This document shows, in pieces, positions 1 to 8,041 of a DNA stretch of 64,000 nt. The stretch's first letter is position 1. Each line of letters begins with the position of its first letter. Position numbers and translations under genes: made by a program. This DNA comes from Flavobacterium quisquiliarum. Its GTDB lineage: Bacteria; Bacteroidota; Bacteroidia; Flavobacteriales; Flavobacteriaceae. The notes beneath the pieces are model-generated. The model made no database searches, had not been told where the DNA came from, and was given only the letters and a program-made list of their open reading frames with translations. The DNA lies in the NCBI RefSeq assembly GCF_019308285.1, contig NZ_WWEM01000038.1:124001-188000 (forward strand), written 5' to 3'.

Positions 1-1
1 T

Positions 2-139
2 GCTGTACAAGTAAACGAAAAATTAGACGAAATTGCTAAAAAAAGAATTACTGAAGAAGAAAGTAAAAATATGTATAAAACCGGTTTAGCCGGAAGTATT
101 TTTATGGAAGAGTTTCTATCCATGTTAATTTATAAATAA
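2..139 (+). CDS. 3' end of an unidentified gene (partial)
   Basis: The reading frame is open from the left edge of the window and ends at TAA 137-139, giving the last 45 residues of a protein. The fragment begins AVQVNEKLDEIAKK and ends EEFLSMLIYK. It is charged and probably helical, with no recognisable motif. The next gene starts 81 bp downstream on the same strand. Family and function cannot be judged from this tail. Confidence 0.4.
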   Translation, partial: AVQVNEKLDEIAKKRITEEESKNMYKTGLAGSIFMEEFLSMLIYK

Positions 140-220
140 TTCTGGCAATCTTTCAGATTAAATGGTTTTATAAAATAGAAAGTAATTATAACAGCTATAA
201 ACCAAAATAATCCCACAATT

Positions 221-940
221 ATGAAAATAAATACACTTTTGTTATTATTCATACTGAGCAACTGCTGTTTAGCTCAAAATAATAATTGTACGAAACTAAA
301 CGAATCAATTATTCAAGGAAATAATTCCCTTTCTGAAAAATTAATTGGTAAAATACCTGATGTAAATTGCAGAACAGACGTTTCTCCTTTATCAACAGCT
401 TGTTTGTATGGTAATTTAAATATTGTTCAATTGCTGATAAAAAAGGATGCTGACGTAAATTTAATTCAATACAATAATGATAATAAATCAGAAGGTAGTG
501 CAATATTCAGTGCATTATCAATTTGCCCTCAATCACTTGACCCTATATTAATTGATGTAGCAAAATTAAGCTTAAATAAAGTTGCAAAACCAAAATCGTG
601 TTCCATTAAAACGAAAAATGAAATTGCCCTGCTTTTAATTAAAAGCGGAGCAAATTTAGATATAAAAACAGAAGATAATACAACCGTGCTAATGGCCTCA
701 GCTATGAACAACAGGCATCAATTAATACCATTAATTTTAAAAAAAGGTTTAAATATTGATGCTCAAAACAGCTATGGCAATACAGCACTTATTTACGCAG
801 TTTATTCTGGAAATATAGAAACAGTCAAGTGTCTGGTTAAAAACAAAGCAAATTTACACGTTAAAAATAATTTAGGCAAAACAGCAATTGATATAGCAAA
901 AGAGAATAATGCTGAAAATATTTTACAATTATTACAATAA
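221..940 (+). CDS. Secreted ankyrin-repeat protein
   Basis: The 239-residue product begins with a signal peptide (MKINTLLLLFILSNCCLAQ, likely cut after Ala-Gln), so it should be periplasmic or exported. Residues about 55-85 and 130-239 hold ankyrin-type units, for example TALIYAVYSGNIETVKCLV followed by a KNKANLHVKN turn. I count four to five repeats, the last closing the protein. Ankyrin repeats are protein-binding scaffolds; no catalytic domain is present. It lies in an island of small secreted proteins, where an inhibitor or immunity role is conceivable but unproven. The family call is firm; the partner is unknown. Confidence 0.8.
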   Translation: MKINTLLLLFILSNCCLAQNNNCTKLNESIIQGNNSLSEKLIGKIPDVNCRTDVSPLSTACLYGNLNIVQLLIKKDADVNLIQYNNDNKSEGSAIFSALSICPQSLDPILIDVAKLSLNKVAKPKSCSIKTKNEIALLLIKSGANLDIKTEDNTTVLMASAMNNRHQLIPLILKKGLNIDAQNSYGNTALIYAVYSGNIETVKCLVKNKANLHVKNNLGKTAIDIAKENNAENILQLLQ

Positions 941-975
941 TTCTACTAAAAAAAGTAATTCATCCATAAGCAACT

Positions 976-1467
976 ATGAATTTTGATATACATTAAAAAA
1001 AAAAAAACTATAAGGAACAATTCTCGGAAGATGAATATGAAGATGCTACAGAGCTCTTTCTTATTTTAGAGGAGTTTAAGTTTCTGTATGTTGGTTATAT
1101 TAAATTAGATTTTGGAAACAATAAAATATTAAAAATAGATTATGATTTTGAATTTATTGTAGAACACACGGAGTTTCTGGAAATATTAGATTATCTAAAT
1201 AATGAAAAAATAATTAAATACACTATTTGGGTTTGCGAACAAGGAGCAGATTATTACCTAAATCATGAAAAAAACAATGATTTTATAATTGTTTCTATTG
1301 TTAAAGGTAAAAATAGCGGACTAGATAGTAATGAATTCAAAGTTACTGTCCTAATTGATGATTATAGAAAGGAATGGGAAAGATTATTTAAAAAATTATT
1401 TTCCTTTATCACAACTAAACTTCCAAAACATAAAGATACAATCGCAAGATTATATCCAGATTTTTAA
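976..1467 (+). pseudogene. Unidentified gene with premature stop at codon 7
   Basis: ATG 976 opens MNFDIH and meets TAA at 994-996, just before a run of A that reaches 1007. The same frame is then open for about 157 codons to TAA 1465-1467 (for example YVGYIKLDFGNNKILKID, then WVCEQGADYYLNHEKNND). This open stretch contains no in-frame ATG, GTG or TTG, so it has no usable start of its own. A GAA-to-TAA change at codon 7 explains the arrangement most simply. The composition is like genuine neighbouring coding sequence. The family was not recognised; a small acidic protein of this kind could be an immunity-type protein, but that is a guess. Confidence 0.55.
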
Positions 1468-1518
1468 ATCAGCTTCGAAAATTATTGTTTTACGAAGTTT
1501 CTTAAAAAAAACTTCAAA

Positions 1519-1666
1519 AAAATTAAGAGATTGCTGTGCATGCTGAAAAATAACAGTTGCTTGTTTGGGAAGACTTTGGAGATGAGGTAAATTAAAACTT
1601 ATTTAGACACAATTATAGCTTATAAAAGCTGTTTTTGTGTTTTTCTTTTTGCACTTTTATCAGATT
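1519..1666 (+). repeat. Direct repeat, copy 1: cassette tail plus leader
   Basis: About 145 bp here recur at 2751-2898 with roughly four mismatches in the first 140 bp. The first half contains the tail core ATTAAGAGATTG (also near 5190 and 6250). The second half, 1594-1666, is a T-rich leader also present before the 4499 gene and before the pseudogene at 8042. The two copies bracket the KilA-N gene. Confidence 0.75.
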
Positions 1667-1833
1667 TTGCTCTCCAGCTGGTGCAAGTATAAGAATGTTT
1701 GATATTGAAGCAGAACATTAAAAAGGACGGATTTGTGGTAGCGTAACTAACGCTTGGTATTTTTTTTAAATTTGAAAACAGTAAAAATGTTTCCATTAAA
1801 TCACTAACAGAAAGGAACTATGGCCAAAAAAAT

Positions 1834-2631
1834 GTGTTGAATGCAGAAATTACGATTGTATCGGTTGAAGAGAAAGATTATATCTCGCTCACAGATATGG
1901 CAAACGCAAAAGAAAGCCAAAGCCGTGCATCTGACATAATAAAAAACTGGTTAAGAAACCGTTATACACTTGAATTTTTGGGAACATGGGAGCAAATATA
2001 CAACCCCAATTTTAAAGTGGTCGAATTTGACCACTTTAAATCGCAGGCAGGATTACCAAGTTTTGTACTTAGTGTTTCAGAATGGATTGAGAAAACAAAT
2101 GCTGTAGGCATAATTGTAAAAAAAGGAAAATACGGTGGCACGTATGCACATAAGGACATTGCCTTTGAATTTGGCTCGGCTATTAGCGTTCCTTTTAAAC
2201 TGTATTTGATAGTCGAATTTCAACGGCTTAAAGCAGAAGAACAAAAACAACTTGGCTGGACAGCCAAACGGGAACTGGCAAAACTCAACTACCATATTCA
2301 TACAGATGCTATCAGACATAATTTAATTCCAAAAGAACTTTCTTCGGCACAAACCTCTATCATATACGCCAACGAAGCCGACGTTTTGAATGTTGCATTG
2401 TTTGGAATAACAGCCAAACAATGGAGAGAAGCGAACCCTTCCTTAAAAGGAAATATCCGTGATTATGCTTCAATTAACGAATTGATTTGCCTGTCAAACA
2501 TGGAAAGCCTGAATGCCCTTTTTATAAACGAAAAAATGCCCCAAAAAGAAAGATTGATAAAACTCAATAAAATAGCCATTCAACAAATGAGCATATTGCA
2601 AGATGTTGAAAAACGAAAATTATTGAAATAA
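1834..2631 (+). CDS. KilA-N domain protein, start region probably frameshifted
   Basis: Residues 1-110 match the KilA-N fold seen in phage and mobile-element proteins: EKDYISLTDMANAKE near the start, then KNWLRNRYTLEFLGTWE and a GGTYAHKDIAFEFGSAIS block. The C-terminal half is helical (VEFQRLKAEEQKQLGW onward) and resembles the accessory region of KilA-N/Rha-type proteins. KilA-N is thought to bind DNA. The frame as it stands can start only at GTG 1834. An ATG at 1820, preceded by AAAGGAACT, lies one base out of frame behind a seven-A run; one extra A would give MAKKNVLNAEITI, the usual N-terminus style. The gene sits between near-identical direct repeats, which suggests a mobile cassette. 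Confidence 0.75.
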   Translation: MLNAEITIVSVEEKDYISLTDMANAKESQSRASDIIKNWLRNRYTLEFLGTWEQIYNPNFKVVEFDHFKSQAGLPSFVLSVSEWIEKTNAVGIIVKKGKYGGTYAHKDIAFEFGSAISVPFKLYLIVEFQRLKAEEQKQLGWTAKRELAKLNYHIHTDAIRHNLIPKELSSAQTSIIYANEADVLNVALFGITAKQWREANPSLKGNIRDYASINELICLSNMESLNALFINEKMPQKERLIKLNKIAIQQMSILQDVEKRKLLK

Positions 2632-2750
2632 AAGAAACATAAAACCCTAATTTTTTGTCTTTACAAATCATGCCCCACTACCTGACAAATTCCTTCGTGT
2701 GGCTGTATGTTGCTTAAAGCTCGTTTTATGAGTAGTTAAAAAAACCTTCA

Positions 2751-2898
2751 AAAATTAAGAGATTGATGTGCATGCTAAAAAATAACAGTTGTTTGTTTGG
2801 GAAGACTTTGGAGATGAGGTAAATTAAAACTTATTTAGACACAATTATAGCTTATAAAAGCTGTTTTTGTGTTTTTCTTTTTACACTTTTATCAAATT
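2751..2898 (+). repeat. Direct repeat, copy 2: cassette tail plus leader
   Basis: This is the second copy of the element at 1519-1666 with a constant offset of 1232 bp. The core ATTAAGAGATTG lies at 2754-2765, and the leader half (2826-2898) ends about 75 bp before the next gene. With copy 1 it encloses a 1.2 kb unit carrying the KilA-N gene. The rest of the 2632-2972 gap contains a degenerate copy of the element described at 10711 (core TTCCTTCGTGTGGC near 2690). Confidence 0.75.
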
Positions 2899-2972
2899 CA
2901 GCTTTTTAGATAAAAAAGCAGTTCATAGTTTGTGTCCACAACCTAGATTCACATAATTAATACCAACGCAAT

Positions 2973-3560
2973 ATGATTAGATTATTCGGTAAAAAAATAT
3001 TTTTTGATGTGTCTTGCATTGACTTTAAAGAGGTATGTTGTAAACTTCCTGATGGAAAAATAATTCCAAGTATTACATCTGTTCAAGAGAATGAACATGC
3101 TACGGTAAAGGATTTCATGAATCTGCATAATTTTAGGATATCTCTACTTGACTTAAGCCCAGACAACATTGTTTATGTCAAAAATTTAGGCACAATGGGA
3201 ATTAGTTTTAAAATGGATAAAAAAACGACCCTGTATTTTAACTTTGACTTGAGAGATGATAAAACGCTCCAATATATTCTGGGGATTTTTTTTACAGAAG
3301 GACTGCTTTTTCATGATAAAAATAATTATGACAGATGTATCTATTTAAAATTTAGAAATGAAAACAATCAGTTTACCCAAAAAATGAATCAGTTCATTCC
3401 AGATGTCATTCATAAAATTGCATTTAACGCTATTTCAAACAATCCTGAATACAAAGATTTGACTGTTAATGAACGAAAAGATATTATGATTAACCATCCT
3501 GAAATTGCTTCAAACATCTATACTACATATCAAAAATACTGGAAATTAGAAACCCTATAG
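2973..3560 (+). CDS. Hypothetical protein, 195 aa
   Basis: A cytoplasmic-looking protein without signal peptide or membrane segments. It begins MIRLFGKKIFFDVSCIDFKE and ends in a charged helical tail (NERKDIMINHPEIASNIYTT). The middle part has alternating hydrophobic strands (TTLYFNFDLRDDKTLQYILG). I do not recognise a family. The ATG follows a leader copy by about 75 bp, and the downstream gap carries degenerate repeat debris, so it appears to be one more unit of the cassette-like array. It is likely a real gene because its codon use and composition match its neighbours. Confidence 0.6.
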   Translation: MIRLFGKKIFFDVSCIDFKEVCCKLPDGKIIPSITSVQENEHATVKDFMNLHNFRISLLDLSPDNIVYVKNLGTMGISFKMDKKTTLYFNFDLRDDKTLQYILGIFFTEGLLFHDKNNYDRCIYLKFRNENNQFTQKMNQFIPDVIHKIAFNAISNNPEYKDLTVNERKDIMINHPEIASNIYTTYQKYWKLETL

Positions 3561-3714
3561 CGTGGATTTGCACCCGAGCGATAGCGAACTGACGAAGTAA
3601 TCCGTACACCTAAAGTATATCAACAAAGTGAAAGAGAGAAAAAAATAAAAACTATGAGAATAAATAAGATCGCTAATTGGAACGGACATAGATTGCAAAT
3701 CTGCACTATCGGCT
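3561..3714. repeat. Decayed repeat debris with GGATTTGCA/GATTGCAAATC arms
   Basis: Two parts are visible. Around 3563-3600 a GTGGATTTGCACCCGAGCGA block is followed at 3690-3712 by GATTGCAAATCTGCACTATC. Between them, 3611-3675 resembles 11545-11600 (shared pieces ATATC-ACAAAG, GAGAGAAAAAAA and GAGAATAAATAAGAT). A third partial copy, GCAAATCCGTGCTATCGG, lies at 8338-8356. The pieces look like decayed copies of one dispersed element rather than genes. Confidence 0.5.
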
Positions 3715-3727
3715 GAAATAGAAAATA

Positions 3728-3937
3728 ATGAAAAAAATAGCGATTGATACTAATTTCAATTTTTTAGGCCCGTATTATCCCGCATTATCTTTTGATGAGG
3801 TAAGAAAATTAAATTTAATTGAAGGTGAGAAAATTATAGCTTTCCAAGATAATGATGAGTGGGAAGGAATTATTCATTTTGATAAAACACTTCCGCAAAT
3901 GTACCAATGGTATATAAAACTGCTATTTCAAAAGTAA
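3728..3937 (+). CDS. Small hypothetical protein, 69 aa
   Basis: Starts MKKIAIDTNFNFLGPYYPAL and ends MYQWYIKLLFQK. There is no signal peptide or membrane segment. The middle (EGEKIIAFQDNDEWEGIIHF) looks like two or three beta strands with an acidic turn, typical of a small compact domain. It stands alone between repeat debris and a lipoprotein gene, with no recognised family. A real short gene is more likely than chance because its composition resembles neighbouring genes and the ATG is well placed. Confidence 0.5.
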   Translation: MKKIAIDTNFNFLGPYYPALSFDEVRKLNLIEGEKIIAFQDNDEWEGIIHFDKTLPQMYQWYIKLLFQK

Positions 3938-4018
3938 AACAAATGCTGTTCGGTATGTTGTAACACATTTACTAGCGCTTTGCTACGAAATACTCTTTTA
4001 AAAAACAAACAATAAAAC

Positions 4019-4384
4019 ATGAAACAAAACAGATTACTTCTATTAACATTACTAATTCTATTGACTGGCTGTTTTCCTAACATGACACCAGATAAAACTG
4101 TACTAAGTTCCTTCAAAATAGGCAATGCTACAGTTGAGCATTTTAATCACTCTTCTGCATATGCCGAAACGCCGGATTATATTACAATAACCAAAGGAAA
4201 AGTGGTTGATACCATATGTATTGCTACCAACATTGCTGTTGTGGCAAAAAATCCTGAAAGTGCTGTAATTACAATTGGCTTTTATGGAGTACCTAAGTTT
4301 TACACGAAAACCATTCAGTTGCCTAAAACTGTTTTTGAATGTAAGATTGCTATTGATACTACTTATAAAAAAAAGCTCCATTAA
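4019..4384 (+). CDS. Predicted lipoprotein, 121 aa
   Basis: The N-terminus MKQNRLLLLTLLILLTGC is a lipoprotein signal with lipobox LTGC (Cys18), so the mature protein should be anchored at the outer or inner membrane. The remaining ~100 residues are beta-rich (TPDYITITKGKVVDTICIAT) with two cysteines and no known motif. The gene is followed within 45 bp by a leader copy (4426-4498) that belongs to the next gene. Function unknown. Confidence 0.6.
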   Translation: MKQNRLLLLTLLILLTGCFPNMTPDKTVLSSFKIGNATVEHFNHSSAYAETPDYITITKGKVVDTICIATNIAVVAKNPESAVITIGFYGVPKFYTKTIQLPKTVFECKIAIDTTYKKKLH

Positions 4385-4425
4385 AAGTAGAACAACTTCT
4401 CTATAGTAAATTGTTTCCCTTTATT

Positions 4426-4498
4426 AAAACTTATTCTGGTAAAGAGATAGCTTTTAGTAGCTGTTTTCATTTTTAGATTTTGATACTTTTATCTGATT
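4426..4498 (+). repeat. Shared 5' leader, copy 3
   Basis: A T-rich ~73 bp stretch from AAAACTTATT to TTTATCTGATT ends directly at the ATG of the next gene. Similar stretches are at 1594-1666, 2826-2898 and 7968-8041. The last one also abuts an ATG, that of the truncated paralogue. It could carry a promoter or translation signal that moves with the cassettes. Confidence 0.55.
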
Positions 4499-5143
4499 AT
4501 GAAACCATTGCACTTCAATAACGATTCCCTAAATTCACAAACAAGAGACTTGAGTGAGCACGAGAGATATCATCCTGTTATATCGTTTTCAATCAGCCTT
4601 ACCATCACTACTTTTATAATTTTAATAATTGGATTTTTTTACTTCATATCTACCTTTAGTTTTGGAGGAGGAGAAACTTTAAGTGAGATCGAAATGGAGC
4701 ATATTCTGCTACTATATATATCCATCCTGATTTTTGCTGTTGCACTCTTTGTTACAATATTTTACCTGCGAACTGGTAAAAAATATACGGCATTGGGAAT
4801 ACTTGTTCTTCCCATTCTACTTGTATTTTCCTCATCAAATTATTTACTAGAAAACAATTTCAATCATACTGATTTTAGTAAAACAATTTGGATGCAGTCT
4901 AAGCAGAAGCCTGAAAAAATGGCCAAGACTTTAGTTAGAGAAAAAAAATTGATTGGCCTAACAAGAACACAAGTAAAAGATATGTTGGGAGAAGGCTTAA
5001 AAGAATATGGAAATACAGGCACCGGTTATAGCAGAATAGAATATTGGGTCTCAAATAACTGGACATTAACTGTATTGTTTCAGAAAGATAAAGTAATTGA
5101 ATCTGAACTCATGCTTCCTTATTATAGCTTGTGGTCACGTTAA
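4499..5143 (+). CDS. Membrane protein with C-terminal SmpA-like region, 214 aa
   Basis: Residues about 28-52, 72-92 and 97-115 are hydrophobic and likely form three membrane segments (LTITTFIILIIGFFYFIS is the first). The C-terminal ~70 residues contain LIGLTRTQVKDMLGEG followed by a glycine/tyrosine turn and strands (IEYWVSNNWTLTVLFQKDK). This pattern resembles the small SmpA/OmlA or BLIP-like fold, although no family was confirmed. The sequence has two broken relatives nearby: a 5' copy at 8042-8218 and a 3' copy at 6071-6201. The leader abuts its ATG. Its role is unknown. Confidence 0.65.
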   Translation: MKPLHFNNDSLNSQTRDLSEHERYHPVISFSISLTITTFIILIIGFFYFISTFSFGGGETLSEIEMEHILLLYISILIFAVALFVTIFYLRTGKKYTALGILVLPILLVFSSSNYLLENNFNHTDFSKTIWMQSKQKPEKMAKTLVREKKLIGLTRTQVKDMLGEGLKEYGNTGTGYSRIEYWVSNNWTLTVLFQKDKVIESELMLPYYSLWSR

Positions 5144-5205
5144 ATGTACTTCGTTCTACGAAGTTATTCTAAAAAGAAGAAACATTCAAAAATTAAGAGA
5201 TTGCT
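5035..5205 (+). repeat. 171-bp direct repeat, copy A (gene 3' end plus tail)
   Basis: This covers the last ~105 bp of the 4499 gene and its downstream tail to ATTAAGAGATTGCT. It recurs at 6093-6263 with constant offset 1058 and about six mismatches. The two copies flank the leucine-rich-repeat-like gene. Confidence 0.85.
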
Positions 5206-5313
5206 GTGTGTTCTAAAAAGAATATTAGCTTGTTTCGAGAATATTCGGTGGGCGGGGCAATCAAAACAACGGTAAACTTACAAAACAGATTAACAAAACT
5301 AATTTAAACAGCT

Positions 5314-6036
5314 ATGAATTGGGATAATTATTTATTAGAAGAAAAAGCACCTTATGGTACATTCGCTCATTTAGGTGTTTTTGAAGGAGCAGTTAGAGGC
5401 ATTTTTGATTTATCAGAATTGCCCGAAGACACAATATTTTTAGAGCTTTCAACTCCTCTTAAAAAATTCAAATTAAAGTACACCAACTTATCATTATTAA
5501 TTGGAAATGATAAAATCGAATCTATAAGAGTGAACGATATTGACGAAGAACGTATTTCGGTTTTTTCAACAATGCCCAATTTAAAACATCTACATATTAG
5601 TATTAACCAACAGGATGAAATTCCCAGCCTTTCATCCCTGAAATCTGTTGAGATTTTAATACTTGCCAACATCAAAAGAATGCAGAATATAGACTTTGTA
5701 CAGAACATGAAAAATTTAAAAACACTTTACATGTATGGAGTAAATAATCTATACGACCTAACTCCCATTGCTACATTAGTCAACCTGCAGGAACTCTATA
5801 TTGACCACGGAAAAATGAGCGGTACTGGTAAAGCCGTTAAAAGCATAAATTCGTTAAAAGCATTGACACAGTTGAAATATTTAAGATTGGTTGTGGCAAT
5901 AGAAGAAAAGAATGTTGATTTGAGCGTATTGTATGACTTAAAGAAACTTCAAAAACTTATATTGCTTCCCCGATATTTAAAGAATGGAAAAAAAGAACTT
6001 TTAATGAAAGAATTGCCACTATTAACCGATCTATAA
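5314..6036 (+). CDS. Leucine-rich-repeat-like protein, 240 aa
   Basis: The central part carries successive LRR-like units, for example MPNLKHLHISINQQDEIPSL, then LKSVEILILANIKRMQNIDF, MKNLKTLYMYGVNNLYDLTP and LVNLQELYIDHGK. That gives about six units between residues 80 and 235. There is no signal peptide, so it should be cytoplasmic. LRR solenoids bind proteins; no enzymatic domain is visible. The gene lies between two near-identical 171-bp direct repeats and thus forms a discrete ~1.06 kb unit that could have been inserted or could be lost by recombination. The LRR assignment is clear in pattern although the spacing is irregular. Confidence 0.75.
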   Translation: MNWDNYLLEEKAPYGTFAHLGVFEGAVRGIFDLSELPEDTIFLELSTPLKKFKLKYTNLSLLIGNDKIESIRVNDIDEERISVFSTMPNLKHLHISINQQDEIPSLSSLKSVEILILANIKRMQNIDFVQNMKNLKTLYMYGVNNLYDLTPIATLVNLQELYIDHGKMSGTGKAVKSINSLKALTQLKYLRLVVAIEEKNVDLSVLYDLKKLQKLILLPRYLKNGKKELLMKELPLLTDL

Positions 6037-6070
6037 AAAGTATTCTACGAATGCTTATGCTAGATGAGAG

Positions 6071-6201
6071 ATCCAGGCACTGGCAAAAACGAAATAGAAT
6101 ATTGGGTCTCAAATAACTGGACATTAACTGTACTTTTTCAGAAAGATAAAGTAATTGAATCTGAACTCATGCTTCCTTATTATAGCTTGTGGTCACGTTA
6201 A
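6071..6201 (+). pseudogene. 3' fragment of a paralogue of the 4499-5143 gene
   Basis: The frame ending at TAA 6199-6201 encodes the same C-terminus as the 4499 gene (IEYWVSNNWTLTVLFQKDK through YYSLWSR). It starts abruptly after ...GGCACTGGC with no start codon. Only the last ~44 codons exist. It is the coding part of direct repeat copy B. Confidence 0.8.
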
Positions 6202-6263
6202 ATGTAATTCGCTCTACAAAGTTATTATAAAAAGAAGAAACATTCAAAAATTAAGAGATTGCT
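6093..6263 (+). repeat. 171-bp direct repeat, copy B
   Basis: Second copy of 5035-5205. Mismatches cluster just after the stop codon (TTCGCTCTACAAAG against TTCGTTCTACGAAG). Homology ends right after ATTAAGAGATTGCT, 78 bp before the next gene. Confidence 0.85.
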
Positions 6264-6341
6264 TTATGAAACCGGTAGACTTCGCACAACCTCAATAAAT
6301 AACTTGATGTCAATACATATCAATAAAATTAATCAATTACT

Positions 6342-7295
6342 ATGAAAAAAATTATTCTGATTCAGCTTATATTATTCGGATTACAATTGACATCTTGTGC
6401 TCAAAAAAATGAACAATCTCCAATGTCAAGACAAATAAAACAATATGAAAATCAACCAATATACCGATTGAAAATTGCAAGTTCCCTGTCTTATGTAGTT
6501 ACAATAAATGGAATAACAACTGCAACCAAAAATCAAAATGCAGGAGATGATAGGTGGTTTCTAATTAATAATTGTATTCCAGTTTCAGGGAAACAGGATA
6601 TTGAAGTAACAATTTTTCCTAGAATGAATGAAAAAGGAACTCAGCATATTCCTTTTTTTGAAAATAATGATTTTTTTGAACTGGAGATTGAATTAACAAA
6701 TTTGGGAAAAGAACCCAAAATAGTATATGAATATGAATTGCCCCAAATGGAATTAGGCAGCAAAAGCAGTTATAAATTTAAAGACAGCTTTAAAGCAAAC
6801 GTACCGTATCAACTTACAAATTGGAACACAGGAAAAGAGTTGACAAAGATCGATAGTACGTGGCTAAAAAATGAGGTTCTAGCATCTTATAAAATGCTTA
6901 AATCGTATTTTGAAAATCAGCAAGGAGAACAGTTTGTCATACTGGTTGATAATGGTATGTATAATATTGCCCAGAGTGCTTACTTAGATCAATTGGAATA
7001 TGAAACAATGAAGACCATTAAGGCAAATTTTATTAATGAAGAACCTTGTGTTCTGGAAGAACTGGATAACTATGAGCTTGTAATCTCGGCAAATGGCAAA
7101 CTTGTTTCTTTACGAAGAAATGATGGCTATAATATGGGCGAAGGAGTACTACGAAGAAAATATATAGAAAATGGACAAGAAGTGGTTCATATAGATGATG
7201 TCGTATTTTATGCTCCTCAAACAAAATCCTCTGCAACGTTTCCAAAATTAGAGGTTATCATGTATCAAAATCTCGAAAAGCCATTTAATCCTTAA
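6342..7295 (+). CDS. Predicted lipoprotein, 317 aa
   Basis: The signal MKKIILIQLILFGLQLTSC has lipobox LTSC (Cys19), so the protein should be membrane anchored. The body is mixed alpha/beta: an early beta-rich part (YVVTINGITTATKNQN) could be an Ig-like domain, and a later helical part includes LKNEVLASYKMLKSYFEN. No known family was recognised. It is followed by another exported protein after 14 bp, so the two probably form one transcript. The ATG is 78 bp after the end of repeat copy B. Confidence 0.6.
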   Translation: MKKIILIQLILFGLQLTSCAQKNEQSPMSRQIKQYENQPIYRLKIASSLSYVVTINGITTATKNQNAGDDRWFLINNCIPVSGKQDIEVTIFPRMNEKGTQHIPFFENNDFFELEIELTNLGKEPKIVYEYELPQMELGSKSSYKFKDSFKANVPYQLTNWNTGKELTKIDSTWLKNEVLASYKMLKSYFENQQGEQFVILVDNGMYNIAQSAYLDQLEYETMKTIKANFINEEPCVLEELDNYELVISANGKLVSLRRNDGYNMGEGVLRRKYIENGQEVVHIDDVVFYAPQTKSSATFPKLEVIMYQNLEKPFNP

Positions 7296-7309
7296 TACTT
7301 TTTGTATAA

Positions 7310-7957
7310 ATGTTTAGAACAGTATTAAATAAATTCAATATGCAAAACTTCCTTTTTATTATCGTTTTTATTTTATCTATTCCAATATACAGTCAGAATG
7401 TAAATAATAATCAGACAATAGATGAAGTAAATAGTCTTGCTAATACAGAAAACAATCTTAAAATTATAATAGGAAAAACAGACAGAAAAACAATAGTTGA
7501 TTATTTAAGAGAACCTGATAATGACTTTAAAATAAGTGCAGACGGAACCATGGTAACAACGGAAACTAAAAAAATACTTTTTTGGAAAAGAACAAAAACC
7601 CACATTTCAGGAACTGGTTATTCTGTAAGCAGATTAGCTTATAAAAAATATGGTATCTGTATTAATTTTTCTCGTGTTGCTTCTGGAGAAGATCAAAACA
7701 CAAGCAAAGTGACTGCTATTGAGATTTTTGACAATAAAAATTTAGAAGGAAAAAGAAGTACACAAAACGCCTGGTATTATTACGGCGATTTTGAACCTTT
7801 AGAACAAGCAGCAATGTTCAAAATATTTGGTAAATCATTCTTAAAAGACGATGATGACGAAACCGAAACGTATAAATATACTTTTACAGATAAAAACCTA
7901 AACTTTACTTTTAGCAAAAAAGACAATCAATTACTGAGTTTAGAGATTAAAAAATAA
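7310..7957 (+). CDS. Secreted hypothetical protein, 215 aa
   Basis: Either ATG 7310 or the internal ATG 7340 (MQNFLFIIVFILSIPIYSQ) gives a signal peptide cut after Ser-Gln; the internal start has the more typical length. The mature part has GKTDRKTIVDYLREPDND, reminiscent of the small SmpA-like module, then a basic strand pair (KKILFWKRTKTHISGTGYS). The C-terminus is charged with an acidic DDDDETETYKY block. It lies 14 bp after a lipoprotein gene and just before a leader copy. No confident family. Confidence 0.6.
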   Translation: MFRTVLNKFNMQNFLFIIVFILSIPIYSQNVNNNQTIDEVNSLANTENNLKIIIGKTDRKTIVDYLREPDNDFKISADGTMVTTETKKILFWKRTKTHISGTGYSVSRLAYKKYGICINFSRVASGEDQNTSKVTAIEIFDNKNLEGKRSTQNAWYYYGDFEPLEQAAMFKIFGKSFLKDDDDETETYKYTFTDKNLNFTFSKKDNQLLSLEIKK

Positions 7958-7967
7958 TATTTCAGTT

Positions 7968-8041
7968 AAAGACTTATTCTAACAAAGTAATGACTTTTAG
8001 AAGCTCTCATTATTTTTTGTTTTAGATATTTTTATCTGATT
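7968..8041 (+). repeat. Shared 5' leader, copy 4
   Basis: Resembles 4426-4498 along its whole length and likewise ends in TTTTTATCTGATT immediately before an ATG, here that of the truncated paralogue. Confidence 0.55.
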
